Shown here: positions 46,339 to 55,235 of the stretch, one piece after another
Layout: each line of letters starts with the position of its first letter
How positions within the stretch are numbered: the first letter of the stretch is position 1
Assembly: GCF_029392895.1 (NCBI RefSeq)
Contig: NZ_CP114200.1
Span: 5,177,001-5,241,000, forward strand
Length of the DNA stretch: 64,000 bases
Reading direction: 5' to 3'
DNA from: Streptomyces sp. 71268
GTDB taxonomy: Bacteria; Actinomycetota; Actinomycetes; Streptomycetales; Streptomycetaceae
The notes under the pieces: generated by a model
What the model saw: only the letters and a program-made list of their open reading frames with translations
Databases searched by the model: none
What the model was told of the DNA's origin: nothing
Program-made: the position numbers and the translations under genes

Positions 46339-48117
46339 ATGAGGATGCCTCGCTCTGTCTCCAAGACCACGATCATCGTCGCGGCCCTCGCGGTCGCGGC
46401 GGCCCTGGCGATCGTGCTGGCCGTGGTGGGGTGGCCCGGCGGCGACGACTCCGACCCCGCGCGCGACGGTCCCGGCTCCACCTCCGCCGGGCCCTCGGAG
46501 CCGCCACCGCTCGACGGCCGCCCGCCCCGTTCCCTCGGCTCGGCCGACCCGCCGCCCGCGCCGCGCACCATCCCCGCCGTCCGCTCGTACGAGCCCGAGG
46601 GCGGGCCCGGTTGGCGGCCGGGGAAGGACTCGCGGGTGGTCGTGGACCGGAAGGGCTCGCTCGCCGACGAGGCCGACCGGCTCGCCCGCGAACTCGGGCT
46701 CACCGTCGCCGAGGGGTCGCCCCGGCGCGGCGACATCGCCCTCGCGCTGCGCCCCGCGTCGGTCATCCGGGCCACGCCCAAGGCCGGGGACGACAAGGGG
46801 GCGGGGCGGCGGCCGGCCGACGGGGTCGCGCGGCGGCCGGCGCGGGAGGGCGCGGGCGAGCCGGGCTCGCCCGGCGACGACCAGATCGCCCGCGAGTCCT
46901 ACGTACTGACGGTGCGTGACGGGCAGGCGCTGATCACCGGCTCCGACGACGCGGGCGTCTTCTACGGCACCCGCACGGTCCGGCAGGCGCTGCGCTCGGG
47001 TGACGGGCGGCTGTCGGCCGGCGTCGTGCGGGACGGCCCTGACCGGCCACAGCGCGGGCTCATGATCGACACGGCGCGCAAGCACTTCACGGCCCGCTGG
47101 ATCGAGGACCGGGTGCGCGAGGCCGCCGAACTCAAGCTCAACCAGGTAGGCCTGCACTTCTCGGACGACCAGGGCTTCCGGATCGAGAGCAGCTCGCACC
47201 CGGAGATCGTCTCCGCCCAGCACCTGACCAAGGCTCAGGTGCGGCGCATCGTGCGGCTGGCCGAGCGGCTCCACGTCGCGGTGATCCCGGAGATCGACTC
47301 GCCCGGCCACCTGGGCACGGTGATCCGCGCCCACCCCTCGCTGCAACTGCGCGGCGCGGACGGCAGCGCCCCGCGCGGCACGGTCGACATCTCCGCGCCC
47401 GGCGCGGCCCGCATCCTGGACGACCTGCTGCGCGAGTTCGCCCCGCTGTTCGCCACCGACGCCGGCGGCGGCCCGTACTGGCACCTGGGCGGGGACGAGT
47501 ACCTGGCCCTGACCGTGCGCGACCCGGAGAACACCTTCCCGCAACTGGCCCGGCACGCCGAGCGCAGGTACGGGTCCGGGGCACGGGTGCAGGACCTGGC
47601 CACCGGTTGGCTCAACGACCGCGCCAAGGCGGCCCGCGCGGCCGGGGCCCGGGTCAAGTCGTGGAACGACGGCCTCTTCCGGGGCGGCGTGGTGCGCGCG
47701 GACAAGGACCGCGAGGTGGAGTACTGGACCGGCAAGGAGATCGGGGCCCGACAGCCGGAGGAGTACCTGCGCGAGGGCCGCCCGGTGATCAACGTGAACG
47801 ACGAGTACCTCTACTACGTGCTCGGGGAGCCCAACGACTTCGCGTACCCCACCGGGAAGCGGATTTACGAGGAGTGGTCGCCCCGGGTGCTGCGCGGCAG
47901 CGAGCCGGTGCCGGCCGCGCTCGGCGGCCGGGACCGGGTGGTGGGTGGTCGGTTCGGCATCTGGTGCGACATCGCCGACGCGCAGACGCCGGAACAGATC
48001 GCGCGCGGCATCCGCGCGCCCCTGCGCGCGCTGGCGCAGCGCGTGTGGGACCCGCGCGAGCCCCGCGAGCCCTGGGCCCGGTTCGCGGCGCTGGGCGAAC
48101 AGGTGACGGGCCGGTAG
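46339..48117 (+). CDS. Secreted beta-N-acetylhexosaminidase (GH20)
   Basis: Releases terminal GlcNAc/GalNAc from chitin oligosaccharides or glycans by substrate-assisted catalysis. The 592-aa protein has an N-terminal membrane/signal segment (SKTTIIVAALAVAAALAIVLAVV) that may anchor it. A Pro-rich linker follows, then the GH20b domain (about 85-230) and the GH20 barrel. The latter shows RGLMIDTARKHFTARWIEDRV, NQVGLHFSDDQGFRIES, VIPEIDSPGHLG, and the catalytic pair D386-E387 in HLGGDEY. NVNDEYLYYVLGEP and WSPRVLRG-type sequences follow, though the usual E-W motif near the end is weak. The ATG at 46339 has GGGAGGTTTGCCCCC upstream. Confidence 0.9.
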   Translation: MRMPRSVSKTTIIVAALAVAAALAIVLAVVGWPGGDDSDPARDGPGSTSAGPSEPPPLDGRPPRSLGSADPPPAPRTIPAVRSYEPEGGPGWRPGKDSRVVVDRKGSLADEADRLARELGLTVAEGSPRRGDIALALRPASVIRATPKAGDDKGAGRRPADGVARRPAREGAGEPGSPGDDQIARESYVLTVRDGQALITGSDDAGVFYGTRTVRQALRSGDGRLSAGVVRDGPDRPQRGLMIDTARKHFTARWIEDRVREAAELKLNQVGLHFSDDQGFRIESSSHPEIVSAQHLTKAQVRRIVRLAERLHVAVIPEIDSPGHLGTVIRAHPSLQLRGADGSAPRGTVDISAPGAARILDDLLREFAPLFATDAGGGPYWHLGGDEYLALTVRDPENTFPQLARHAERRYGSGARVQDLATGWLNDRAKAARAAGARVKSWNDGLFRGGVVRADKDREVEYWTGKEIGARQPEEYLREGRPVINVNDEYLYYVLGEPNDFAYPTGKRIYEEWSPRVLRGSEPVPAALGGRDRVVGGRFGIWCDIADAQTPEQIARGIRAPLRALAQRVWDPREPREPWARFAALGEQVTGR

Positions 48118-48493
48118 CCGGCGGCGCGCGGCACCCCACCGGCCGGGCCGGACTCTCCCGAAGCCGCGCGCCGTTGGTCACGCGTTGGTCACGCGTGGGT
48201 CGCACGAAGGCCCTGGTCCGCGTGTCATCGCAGGCCAGGGCCGGGGTAAAGCTCAAGACGGTCGGGGCCGCCACCCCCCACAGGAGAGGCCCCGACCGCC
48301 GTACGAGACGGACCCGCGTACGAGCCCGTATCACCTACAGCGCCACGCGCCTCGAATGCGTCACACCGGCCCCGAGGACCGGTCTGGACGCGCCCTAGCG
48401 GATGCCCGTAACGTGCAGGTCCGCGCCGTCGTGCGCGCCGTTTGCATATCTCATCGCGGCCCGGATCGCCGGCCGCGTTCCAGGGGGCCTGAA
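48118..48493. other. Spacer with 11-bp repeats and a terminator before the DUF4328 gene
   Basis: No gene. Near 48170-48205 a TGGTCACGCGT-type 11-bp unit is repeated about three times. The hexosaminidase terminator follows at 48259-48298. The DUF4328 promoter should lie at 48300-48490. Confidence 0.45.
48259..48298 (+). terminator. Hexosaminidase terminator
   Basis: Perfect 11-bp stem CGGTCGGGGCC / GGCCCCGACCG with an 18-nt loop, about 140 bp after the stop codon. Confidence 0.7.
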
Positions 48494-49549
48494 ATGTTTC
48501 CGTGCGGGAATTGCCGCGCCACCGCTGTCGGCGCCGATGGGCGCTGCACCGCGTGCGGCTCCTACCAGCAGCAACAGCAGCAGCCGTTGCCCAGTGCGCC
48601 CCCGATCGGATACCCCGCTCCCGGTCCACAGGGAATGGGCATGCCCGCCCCCGTGGACCTGCGGCGCGGTCTGTCGACCGCGCTGACGGTGCTGTTCGGG
48701 GTGCTGATCGCCTCGGAGATCGCGGTCCTGGTGGCCGTGACCGACCAGTGGAGCATCCTCGGGGACTTCCAGGACGGGAAGCTCATCTCCTACGAGAAGG
48801 CCGACGACGCCGACGACTTCGCCATGGGCATGTCGGTCATCAACTTCTTCGTGGTCGTCGCGGTCGCCATCGTGTGGGCCGTCTGGTTCCGCCGGCTGCG
48901 GCTGAACGCCGAGGTCTTCGCGCCGGGGCAGCACCGGTTCACGCCGGGCTGGGCCGCGGGCGCCTGGTTCACGCCGGTGGTCAACCTCTGGTTCCCCAAG
49001 CAGATCGCCAACGACATCTGGCGGGCCAGCTCCCCGCAGGGCCCGCACGCCGCCAAGCGCGGCCTGCTCAACGGCTGGTGGGTGACGCTCATCGTCGGTC
49101 AGGTCATCGGCATGGTGGCCAGCATCCGGTACGAGGTGGCCAACACCAAGATGGAGGAGGGCGACATCGAGACGCCGAAGGAGGCCATGGACACCATCGA
49201 CTCCATGCACTCCGCGCTCGGCGCCAGCATGTTCTCCTCCTGCGTACTGATCGCCGCCGCGATCCTCGCCCTGCTCCTCGTCCGCCAGATCACCGCCATG
49301 CAGGCCGAGCGCGCCACGCTCCCGCCGCAGTCCGGCCCCGCGCCGTACGGCCCGTCCGGCGGTCTGCCGTACGGGGCCCCGGCGGGCCAGCCCTACCCGA
49401 ACCAGCCCTACGGAGGCGCCGCTCCCTACGGCGGCCCGCAGTACGGTGGACAGCAGTACGGCGGCGGCCCCGGCACGCCGTCCGCGCCGGGGCAACAGGC
49501 GCCGGGCCAGCAGCAGTACCCGTACGGCTCCGGTCCCGCCGGGTACTGA
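48494..49549 (+). CDS. DUF4328 membrane protein with N-terminal zinc ribbon
   Basis: A 351-aa protein of unknown role. The N-terminus has a CxxC-x10-CxxC zinc-ribbon-like motif (CGNC ... CTAC) followed by a Gln run. The middle (about residues 55-270) holds four hydrophobic segments and the DUF4328-type sequence FTPGWAAGAWFTPVVNLWFPKQIANDIWRAS. The C-terminal about 70 residues are Pro/Tyr/Gly/Gln-rich repeats (PYGGPQYGGQQYGG). Start ATG 48494 follows AGGGGGCCTGAA. It precedes the sigma-factor gene by about 60 bp and may be co-transcribed with it. Confidence 0.8.
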   Translation: MFPCGNCRATAVGADGRCTACGSYQQQQQQPLPSAPPIGYPAPGPQGMGMPAPVDLRRGLSTALTVLFGVLIASEIAVLVAVTDQWSILGDFQDGKLISYEKADDADDFAMGMSVINFFVVVAVAIVWAVWFRRLRLNAEVFAPGQHRFTPGWAAGAWFTPVVNLWFPKQIANDIWRASSPQGPHAAKRGLLNGWWVTLIVGQVIGMVASIRYEVANTKMEEGDIETPKEAMDTIDSMHSALGASMFSSCVLIAAAILALLLVRQITAMQAERATLPPQSGPAPYGPSGGLPYGAPAGQPYPNQPYGGAAPYGGPQYGGQQYGGGPGTPSAPGQQAPGQQQYPYGSGPAGY

Positions 49550-49608
49550 GACCGGAGGCGGCCCGGACGACGACCACGTACGGCGCCGCTGAGCAGCGGA
49601 TTCTCCAA

Positions 49609-50511
49609 GTGGAGCAGGATGAGGGCGTGCAGGGGGACGACGGGGAGTTGACCGCCGCGGTGCGCGCGGCGCAGGACGGGGACGAGGCCGCCTTCCGAAC
49701 CGTCTACCGGTCCGTGCACCCTCGGTTGCTCGGATACGTACGGACGCTGGTCGGCGAGTCGGACGCGGAGGACGTCACGTCGGAGTCCTGGTTGCAGATC
49801 GCGCGCGACCTCGGCAGGTTCAACGGGGACGCGGACCGGTTCCGGGGCTGGGCGGCGCGCATCGCGCGCAACCGGGCGCTCGACCACATCAGGATGCGCG
49901 GGCGCCGCCCGGCCATCGGCGGGGACGAGACCGAACTCGCCGAGCGGCCGGCCGACGCGGACACCGCGCGCGAGGCCCTGGAGTCGCTGGGCACCGGGCA
50001 CACGCTCGCGCTCATCGCCCAGTTGCCCCGCGACCAGGCCGAGGCCGTGGTGTTGCGGGTGGTCGTCGGCCTGGACGCCAAGAGCGCGGCCGGCGTGCTC
50101 GGCAAGCGCCCCGGCGCGGTGCGCACCTCGGCCCACCGGGGCCTGCGGCGCCTGGCCGACCTCATCGAAGGCCCACCGAGCGAGCCCGTCGACCAGGGCG
50201 GCGCGGGCCCCCTCGGCCCACCCGGCCCGGTCGGCCCGGGCGGCGGCCCCGGCGGTGGCGCGGGCCCACCCCCGGGGACGGGGCGGATGGAGAGCATGGC
50301 GGCGCGGGAACCGGCCCCGCTGCCACGGAGGGGGGCGGCTTCCGCCGTACGACCGGGGGCGGCGGCGCTCACCGGCAGGGAGAGCACACCGGCCGAAGTG
50401 GGAGCGGACGCGACGGGAGAGGCGATCCCGTCGCAGCGCCTGGGACGTAGCGGCGCGACGACGTCCGCGAGTGTGACGGATTCGTGCGCGCGGACGCAGA
50501 GGGACATGTGA
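49609..50511 (+). CDS. ECF-type RNA polymerase sigma factor
   Basis: A 300-aa sigma-70 family protein of the extracytoplasmic-function class. Region 2 (about residues 12-85) includes AAFRTVYRSVHPRLLGYVRTLVG, SDAEDVTSESWLQIARDL and FRGWAARIARNRALDHIR. Region 4 (about 125-180) includes LPRDQAEAVVLRVVVGLDAKSAAGVLGKRPGAVRTSAHRG. After that an about 110-residue Pro/Gly-rich, then polar, C-terminal extension is unusual for the class. The start is uncertain: GTG at 49609 or GTG at 49627. The stop overlaps the ATG of the next gene (TGATG), so the two are translationally coupled, the usual arrangement for sigma and anti-sigma genes. Confidence 0.85.
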   Translation: MEQDEGVQGDDGELTAAVRAAQDGDEAAFRTVYRSVHPRLLGYVRTLVGESDAEDVTSESWLQIARDLGRFNGDADRFRGWAARIARNRALDHIRMRGRRPAIGGDETELAERPADADTAREALESLGTGHTLALIAQLPRDQAEAVVLRVVVGLDAKSAAGVLGKRPGAVRTSAHRGLRRLADLIEGPPSEPVDQGGAGPLGPPGPVGPGGGPGGGAGPPPGTGRMESMAAREPAPLPRRGAASAVRPGAAALTGRESTPAEVGADATGEAIPSQRLGRSGATTSASVTDSCARTQRDM

Positions 50512-52133
50512 TGGCCGACAAGCACCAGTACGGCTGGCTGGATGATGACGCCGCTGAGCGATTGCTGCGCGGCGTCCCGGTGCCTGGCCAGAGCGGGTTC
50601 GGCGGAGCGCGAAGAGAGCGAAACGAGGCTGGTCCGACCCTCGCTGACCAGGGGCGGAGCGAGGCGGAACGAATCGCCACGGCGGGCGTCGGCGGCCCCG
50701 GCGACGGCCTCGCCCACGCCGAGGACCACACCGAGACCGACGACCTGGGCGCCCTTGGGGCGCGGCCGACCGCCGCCGGCGGCCCGGCGACCCCCGGTCG
50801 CGGCGCTCCCACGACGCACGACCACCCCGACCGGGCCACGGCCCAACAGGTAGCCGCCCAGCGGTTGGCCGCCGTGCTCGCGGCCGTGGCCGAGGACGCG
50901 ATCGGGCCGCTTGGCCGCCTGGAGTGCGAGGAGGGGCCGCTGCCCGGTGAGGAGGCGGCGGTCGCGGCCTTCCGTGCCGCGCGCGCGGCCCCGGCGGCGT
51001 CCGCCGACGGGCCGCGCGCCGAGCCCGCCGCGCCCACGCTCGGCAACGTCCACGGGGCCGTCGCGGCGCTGTCCGAGGGGCCGCGAGCCGGTGACGGCGA
51101 CGCCCCGCTGGCCGCCGCGCGCGACGAACGGGGCGCCGCCGGCGCGCCCGCCCGCACGCCCGGGGCCGCCGAGTCGGCCTCCGACGCGCGGGGCGCGTCC
51201 GCCAAGAACCGCTCCACGCTGGCCACGGGTCGCGGCAGGCGCACCACGGGCCCTTCGGCGACCACCGTGGTCGGCCGGGCGGACACCGGCCCCGGCCGCA
51301 AGGGCAGGCCGGCCCGGGGAAGACCGGTGCCGGTGCGCGGCCCGCTGCGTGCCGGCCTCGCCGCGGCGCTGGTGGGCTGCGCGCTCGGCAGCGTCGCCGT
51401 CGCCGCGGGCACCGGCGTGCTACCGACGCCCTTTCGGGGCGACGTGCAGCCGGCCCCGGCCGCGAGCGTGACCGCCGCCGGGACCTCCGACGGCTCGGTG
51501 CCCCAACCGAAAATCAGCGGCGCGACGGGTACGCCGTCCGACGACCCGAGCCACGCGCGGCCGCCCGGCGACGGCACGCGGCCCACCGAGTCCGCCTCCG
51601 CGCGCCCCGACGGCCCGGGCCGAAGCGGTGACGCGAGCCCGAGCGGTGGCGCGACCGACGGCGCGGGCGACGGGTACGACCCCGGCCACGAACCCGGCGA
51701 CGGCCCCGACGCCACCGCGCCCGGCAACCGTCCGAGCAGCCAGCCACCGCGCTGGACGCCCGACCCGAACCGCAAGCGCTGGGTCCTCGCCATGTGCCGG
51801 GACTACGTCGCGCACAAGAACGGCGAGGACGTGGGCCTGGACCCGCACACGCTGCTGAAGCTGGAGCGCGCGGCGGGCGGGGCGAGCGCGGTGCGGAAGT
51901 TCTGCGCCGGCCTGCTCAACGAGGACAGCCCCCCGCGCCCCGGCGGCGGAGGCGGCGGTGGTGGTGGCGGCCAGAGCGGCGAGCCCGGCGAGGAGCCGGA
52001 CGAGGGCGGCCCGGGCGGCGGTGACGGCGACGGGCGGCCTCCCGGGCAGGGTCGCCCCTCACCCACGGGAACCGCCACCGCGACCCCCAGCCACACCGCG
52101 GGTGTGACGCCGAGTCCGGCCACGCGTCACTGA
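50511..52133 (+). CDS. Single-pass membrane protein coupled to the sigma factor (possible anti-sigma)
   Basis: No named domain recognised. The 540-aa protein starts MADKHQYGWLDDDAAERLLRG. A cytoplasmic region of about 270 residues is Ala/Glu/Gly/Pro-rich with a few helical stretches (ATAQQVAAQRLAAVLAAVAE, EEAAVAAFRAARAA). One membrane helix is at about 275-305 (GPLRAGLAAALVGCALGSVAVAAG). The outer part is Pro/Gly/Asp/Ser-rich, with a compact Cys-containing patch (VLAMCRDYVAHKNGEDVG ... KLERAAGGASAVRKFCAG) at about 420-470 and a Gly-run tail. Coupling to an ECF gene plus inside-TM-outside topology suggests an anti-sigma role. No zinc-binding HxxxCxxC motif is seen, so it is not a ZAS-type protein. 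Confidence 0.7.
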   Translation: MADKHQYGWLDDDAAERLLRGVPVPGQSGFGGARRERNEAGPTLADQGRSEAERIATAGVGGPGDGLAHAEDHTETDDLGALGARPTAAGGPATPGRGAPTTHDHPDRATAQQVAAQRLAAVLAAVAEDAIGPLGRLECEEGPLPGEEAAVAAFRAARAAPAASADGPRAEPAAPTLGNVHGAVAALSEGPRAGDGDAPLAAARDERGAAGAPARTPGAAESASDARGASAKNRSTLATGRGRRTTGPSATTVVGRADTGPGRKGRPARGRPVPVRGPLRAGLAAALVGCALGSVAVAAGTGVLPTPFRGDVQPAPAASVTAAGTSDGSVPQPKISGATGTPSDDPSHARPPGDGTRPTESASARPDGPGRSGDASPSGGATDGAGDGYDPGHEPGDGPDATAPGNRPSSQPPRWTPDPNRKRWVLAMCRDYVAHKNGEDVGLDPHTLLKLERAAGGASAVRKFCAGLLNEDSPPRPGGGGGGGGGGQSGEPGEEPDEGGPGGGDGDGRPPGQGRPSPTGTATATPSHTAGVTPSPATRH

Positions 52134-52528
52134 ATGTTCGCGGCCGCTCGCACGGGCGAGCGGAAAGTGTGCGGGCGACTTCCGCCCGGCATACCGCTGG
52201 TTAACGGACGAAGTGCCCGCTGTGGGGCACCGTGTACCGGCCAGAACCGATGAGGTGTGACGTTTTCTCGCGTCGCGGCGCTGAATGGAGCGGGCCGACT
52301 GGTCATCGGCCGCGCGCAAGCCGGGGTTCCCCCCGTACCTGCGGCTACGCGCAACCGGCGCGGGTGGGGCACGTTCCCCCGGCCCTGCCCGCGCCCCCTC
52401 CTTCCCGTACGCCCACCGCCGCCCGGCTGCCCGTACGACCCGATGCCGGCGGGTGTGGCACAGGGTGCGGAAACGTGGCGGCGCCCGGGGGAGCGGCGCG
52501 CCCGCCCGTACGGTCGGGGAAGGCGCGG
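52134..52528. other. Convergent spacer with two tandem hairpins
   Basis: About 395 bp, no gene. Two hairpins follow the membrane-protein gene: CCGCTCG-CACGGG-CGAGCGG (52144-52163) and CGGGCG-ACTTC-CGCCCG (52172-52188). The rest, up to the L,D-transpeptidase stop, shows nothing I can name. Confidence 0.5.
52144..52163 (+). terminator. Terminator of the sigma-factor transcript
   Basis: Perfect 7-bp stem CCGCTCG / CGAGCGG with a 6-nt loop, 10 bp after the stop, followed 8 bp later by a second short hairpin. Confidence 0.55.
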
Positions 52529-53461
52529 CTAGCGGTAGACGACCACCTTGTCGCCGGCCTTCACCTGGGCGAAGACCGAGGCGATCTTCTTCTTGTCGCG
52601 CACGTTCACGCAGCCGTGCGAGGCGCCGCTGTAGCCACGGGCGGCGAAGTCCGACGAGTAGTGCACCGCCTGGCCGCCGCTGAAGAACATCGCGTACGGC
52701 ATCGGGGTGTCGTAGATCGTCGAGACGTGGTCGCGGCTCTTGAAGTCCACCTTGAACGTGCCCTCGCGGGTCGGCGTGTACTGCGAGCCGAACCGGACGT
52801 CCATCGCCGCGAGCACCTTGCCGTTGACCATCCACGACAGCGTCCGGCTGGCCTTGCTGATGCACAGCGTCCGCCCGGTCATGCACCGCGGGTCGGGCTT
52901 GGCTATCGGGCGGCTCGTCGGCGGATACATCGCGGTCCGGCTCGGCCGGTCCGTCAGATCGCGCAGCTTGGCCCACGTCTTGGCGTCCAGGGTGCCGGAG
53001 GCGGGGCGGTTGTGGCCGCGCTGGAAGGCGGAGACGGCCGTGCCGGTGACCGAGCCGTAGTACCCCGTGGGCTGACGGTCGAACAGGCCGAGTTGGCGCA
53101 GCCTGGCCTGAAGTTCCCGCACCTTCTCGCCGCTGGTGCCGAGCGCGAGCACCGGCCGCGGCAGCGGCTTGGCGGGACGCGTCGGCCAGGTGCGCTTGGT
53201 CGGCGTCCGGGTCGGGGCCGGGGCCGGGCGGTGGGTGCGCGGCGGCGCGGGGCGCTGCGTGCGGGGCTTGGTCCGGGTGGGCTCGGGTGCCTTGTGCGTG
53301 CGCTGCGGGGTGGTGCGCTCGGGCTCCGCGGTGGCGGTCGGCCCCCGGGACGCCCCGGACTGCACGGACGCCGGCTCACATCCCGTGGCGACCGTGGTCA
53401 CGGCTGCCGCCGTCACCACAGCGAGCGTGGTCCGTAAGACGGAAACGGACATCCGGCGCAT
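52529..53461 (-). CDS. L,D-transpeptidase lipoprotein with peptidoglycan-binding domain
   Basis: Makes 3-3 cross-links in peptidoglycan or attaches proteins to it. The 310-aa protein has a lipoprotein signal (TVATGCEPA lipobox near residue 28) and a Pro/Thr/Arg-rich linker. A PG_binding_1 domain follows (LALGTSGEKVRELQARLRQL ... GTAVSAFQRGHNRPASG), then a YkuD catalytic domain. The active-site signature GYSGASHGCVNV contains the nucleophile Cys284. ATG at 53461 is used; an ATG three codons later is possible. Convergent with the sigma-partner gene, whose transcript is also envelope-related. Confidence 0.88.
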   Translation of the reverse strand: MRRMSVSVLRTTLAVVTAAAVTTVATGCEPASVQSGASRGPTATAEPERTTPQRTHKAPEPTRTKPRTQRPAPPRTHRPAPAPTRTPTKRTWPTRPAKPLPRPVLALGTSGEKVRELQARLRQLGLFDRQPTGYYGSVTGTAVSAFQRGHNRPASGTLDAKTWAKLRDLTDRPSRTAMYPPTSRPIAKPDPRCMTGRTLCISKASRTLSWMVNGKVLAAMDVRFGSQYTPTREGTFKVDFKSRDHVSTIYDTPMPYAMFFSGGQAVHYSSDFAARGYSGASHGCVNVRDKKKIASVFAQVKAGDKVVVYR

Positions 53462-53839
53462 CTGTCGCCCCCCACATCACGGCAATTTTTTTCCCTTCCA
53501 CTTATGCCCGGGGCCGCCGGGTGTCGAACCTCGCGTCGAGCGAAGGCGAGGGGCGCCCGCCCGCGCCTCGATCAACGGGCGGGAACCGGTCGCTCAACCA
53601 GCGGTCGGGAACGGCCCACTGGTCGCTGAACCCGGCCGTCTTCCGGGACGCCGGCCCGTGCGCCGGAACGGCCGGCCTGTGGGCACGCGGGAGTTGTCGG
53701 GGGCGCACGAGCCCTTGACCTGAACCGAGGGTGAGGCCGGAGCCTGGGGGCGACCGTACGCTGTCCCACCGCAGGCCCGGCCGTGACGCGGCCACCGCGC
53801 CGGCCGGGACGGCCCGACGCCGCGACCGAGGAGCACGCC
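53462..53839. other. Divergent promoter region, L,D-transpeptidase to esterase-like gene
   Basis: About 380 bp. An AT-rich patch (GGCAATTTTTTTCCC, 53481-53495) sits just upstream of the transpeptidase. The GAGGAG ribosome site of the esterase-like gene is at 53828-53833. No gene or clear operator seen. Confidence 0.4.
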
Positions 53840-55192
53840 ATGCCCGCGCCCGCCGATCCCTTCGAGCCGCTCCCCGTACCCGACGGCGGGTCGGGAGCCA
53901 CGGCCGTACGGCACTGGATAGCGGGGCACGCGCACCCGCTCCCCGATGTCGGCGCCCGCGCGCCGCTCGACCACCTCGCGCCGCTGCGCGCCATGGTCGG
54001 TGACGCCCGCGTCGTCGGCCTCGGCGCGGCCACCCGGGGCGCGGCCGAACTCACCACGCTGGCCCATCAACTGATCCGCTACCTCGTCGAGGAGTTGGGC
54101 TTCCGCTCGTTGGCCCTGGACGAGGACTGGTCGAAGGGGCTCCAGTACGACGCGTACGTGGCCGGCACTCCCGTGCCCGGCTACGGCGGTGACGGTCCTG
54201 GGACCCCGCGCGAACTGCTCGCCGACGCCTGGCGGCCGCACCGCAGCGCCGAGTTCCTCGCCGTGCTGCACTGGATACGCGCCTTCAACCAGCGCCACCC
54301 CGAGGACCGGGTACGCGTCGTCGGCCTCGACCACGGCGCGGTGCGGGCGCACGTCTACGACGCGGTGACCGACCACGTCCGCGCCACGGCCCCGGACCAA
54401 CTGCCCGAACTCCTCGCCCTCTACGCCGACCTGCGCCCCGCGCGCCCCGTCACCGAGCACGCCCGCTGGTACGCCGAGCTGCCCGACCAGGCTCCCCTGC
54501 GTGCGGCGGCGCGGCGGGCCCGTGAACTCGTGGCGGGCCTGCCGCCCGGCCCCGGGCACGCGCTCGCGCTGCGCCACGCGCGGGTGATCGAGGGGTTCTA
54601 CGCGTACCACGAGCGCGACCACGACCACGAACAGGGCCATGACCAGGGCCGCGACCCCGAGCCCGGCGGCCCGGACGCCGTCGGTGGCGCGGACGGCTCG
54701 TTGCCGCTCATGGCCGAGAACGCGATCTGGTGGCACGAACACACCGGCCACCGGCTCGTCCTGTGGAGCGGCCTCGCCCACACCGCGGCCGGCGCCCCGC
54801 TCACCGCGTCCTTCCCGCCGGCGGCGGCGCCCCCGGTCACGCGGTGGGCGGAAGGCGGTGCGCTGCGGCGGCACTTCGGGGCCGGGTACGTGTCGGTCGC
54901 CCTGATGTTCGGCCACGGGGAGGCGCTGCACACCGTCGCGCCCCCGTCCCCCGCCCTCGCCGACGCCGTGCTGAGCACCGCCCGCCCCGACGCGTACCTC
55001 CTCGACCTGCACGCCCCGCAGCCCGTCGCGGTGCACAACTGGTTCGACGCGCCGGCCACGGTCCGGGTCATCGGGCCCAGCTATCGGGCGGAGCGGGACG
55101 CCGACTTCCACATCACCGGCGGACGCCTCGCGACCTGGTTCGACATCCTGGCCTGGGTACCCCGGGTGACCCCGCTCGACTGGCTGCCCTGA
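53840..55192 (+). CDS. Erythromycin esterase-family protein with altered active site
   Basis: A 450-aa homologue of the Ere fold. The diagnostic N-terminal region reads VVGLGAATRGAAELTTLAHQ followed by LVEELGFRSLALDEDW. In active Ere enzymes the first is usually G-E-x-T/S-H-G-x-x-E/R, where the Glu and His are catalytic. Here those positions are Ala63 and Arg66, and the Glu of the second motif (EADW) is Asp94. The rest of the fold is preserved (FLAVLHWIRAFNQRHPEDRVRVVGLDHG, NAIWWHEHTGHRLVLWSGLAHT, HNWFDAPATVRVIGPSYR). Esterase activity on macrolides is therefore doubtful. A binding, regulatory or different hydrolytic role is possible. ATG 53840 follows GAGGAGCACGCC. A His/Asp/Gln-rich insertion (about 258-275) is present. 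Confidence 0.8.
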   Translation: MPAPADPFEPLPVPDGGSGATAVRHWIAGHAHPLPDVGARAPLDHLAPLRAMVGDARVVGLGAATRGAAELTTLAHQLIRYLVEELGFRSLALDEDWSKGLQYDAYVAGTPVPGYGGDGPGTPRELLADAWRPHRSAEFLAVLHWIRAFNQRHPEDRVRVVGLDHGAVRAHVYDAVTDHVRATAPDQLPELLALYADLRPARPVTEHARWYAELPDQAPLRAAARRARELVAGLPPGPGHALALRHARVIEGFYAYHERDHDHEQGHDQGRDPEPGGPDAVGGADGSLPLMAENAIWWHEHTGHRLVLWSGLAHTAAGAPLTASFPPAAAPPVTRWAEGGALRRHFGAGYVSVALMFGHGEALHTVAPPSPALADAVLSTARPDAYLLDLHAPQPVAVHNWFDAPATVRVIGPSYRAERDADFHITGGRLATWFDILAWVPRVTPLDWLP

Positions 55193-55235
55193 GCTGGCCC
55201 GGTCGGACCCGCCCGGGCGCCACGGGACGGCGCGG

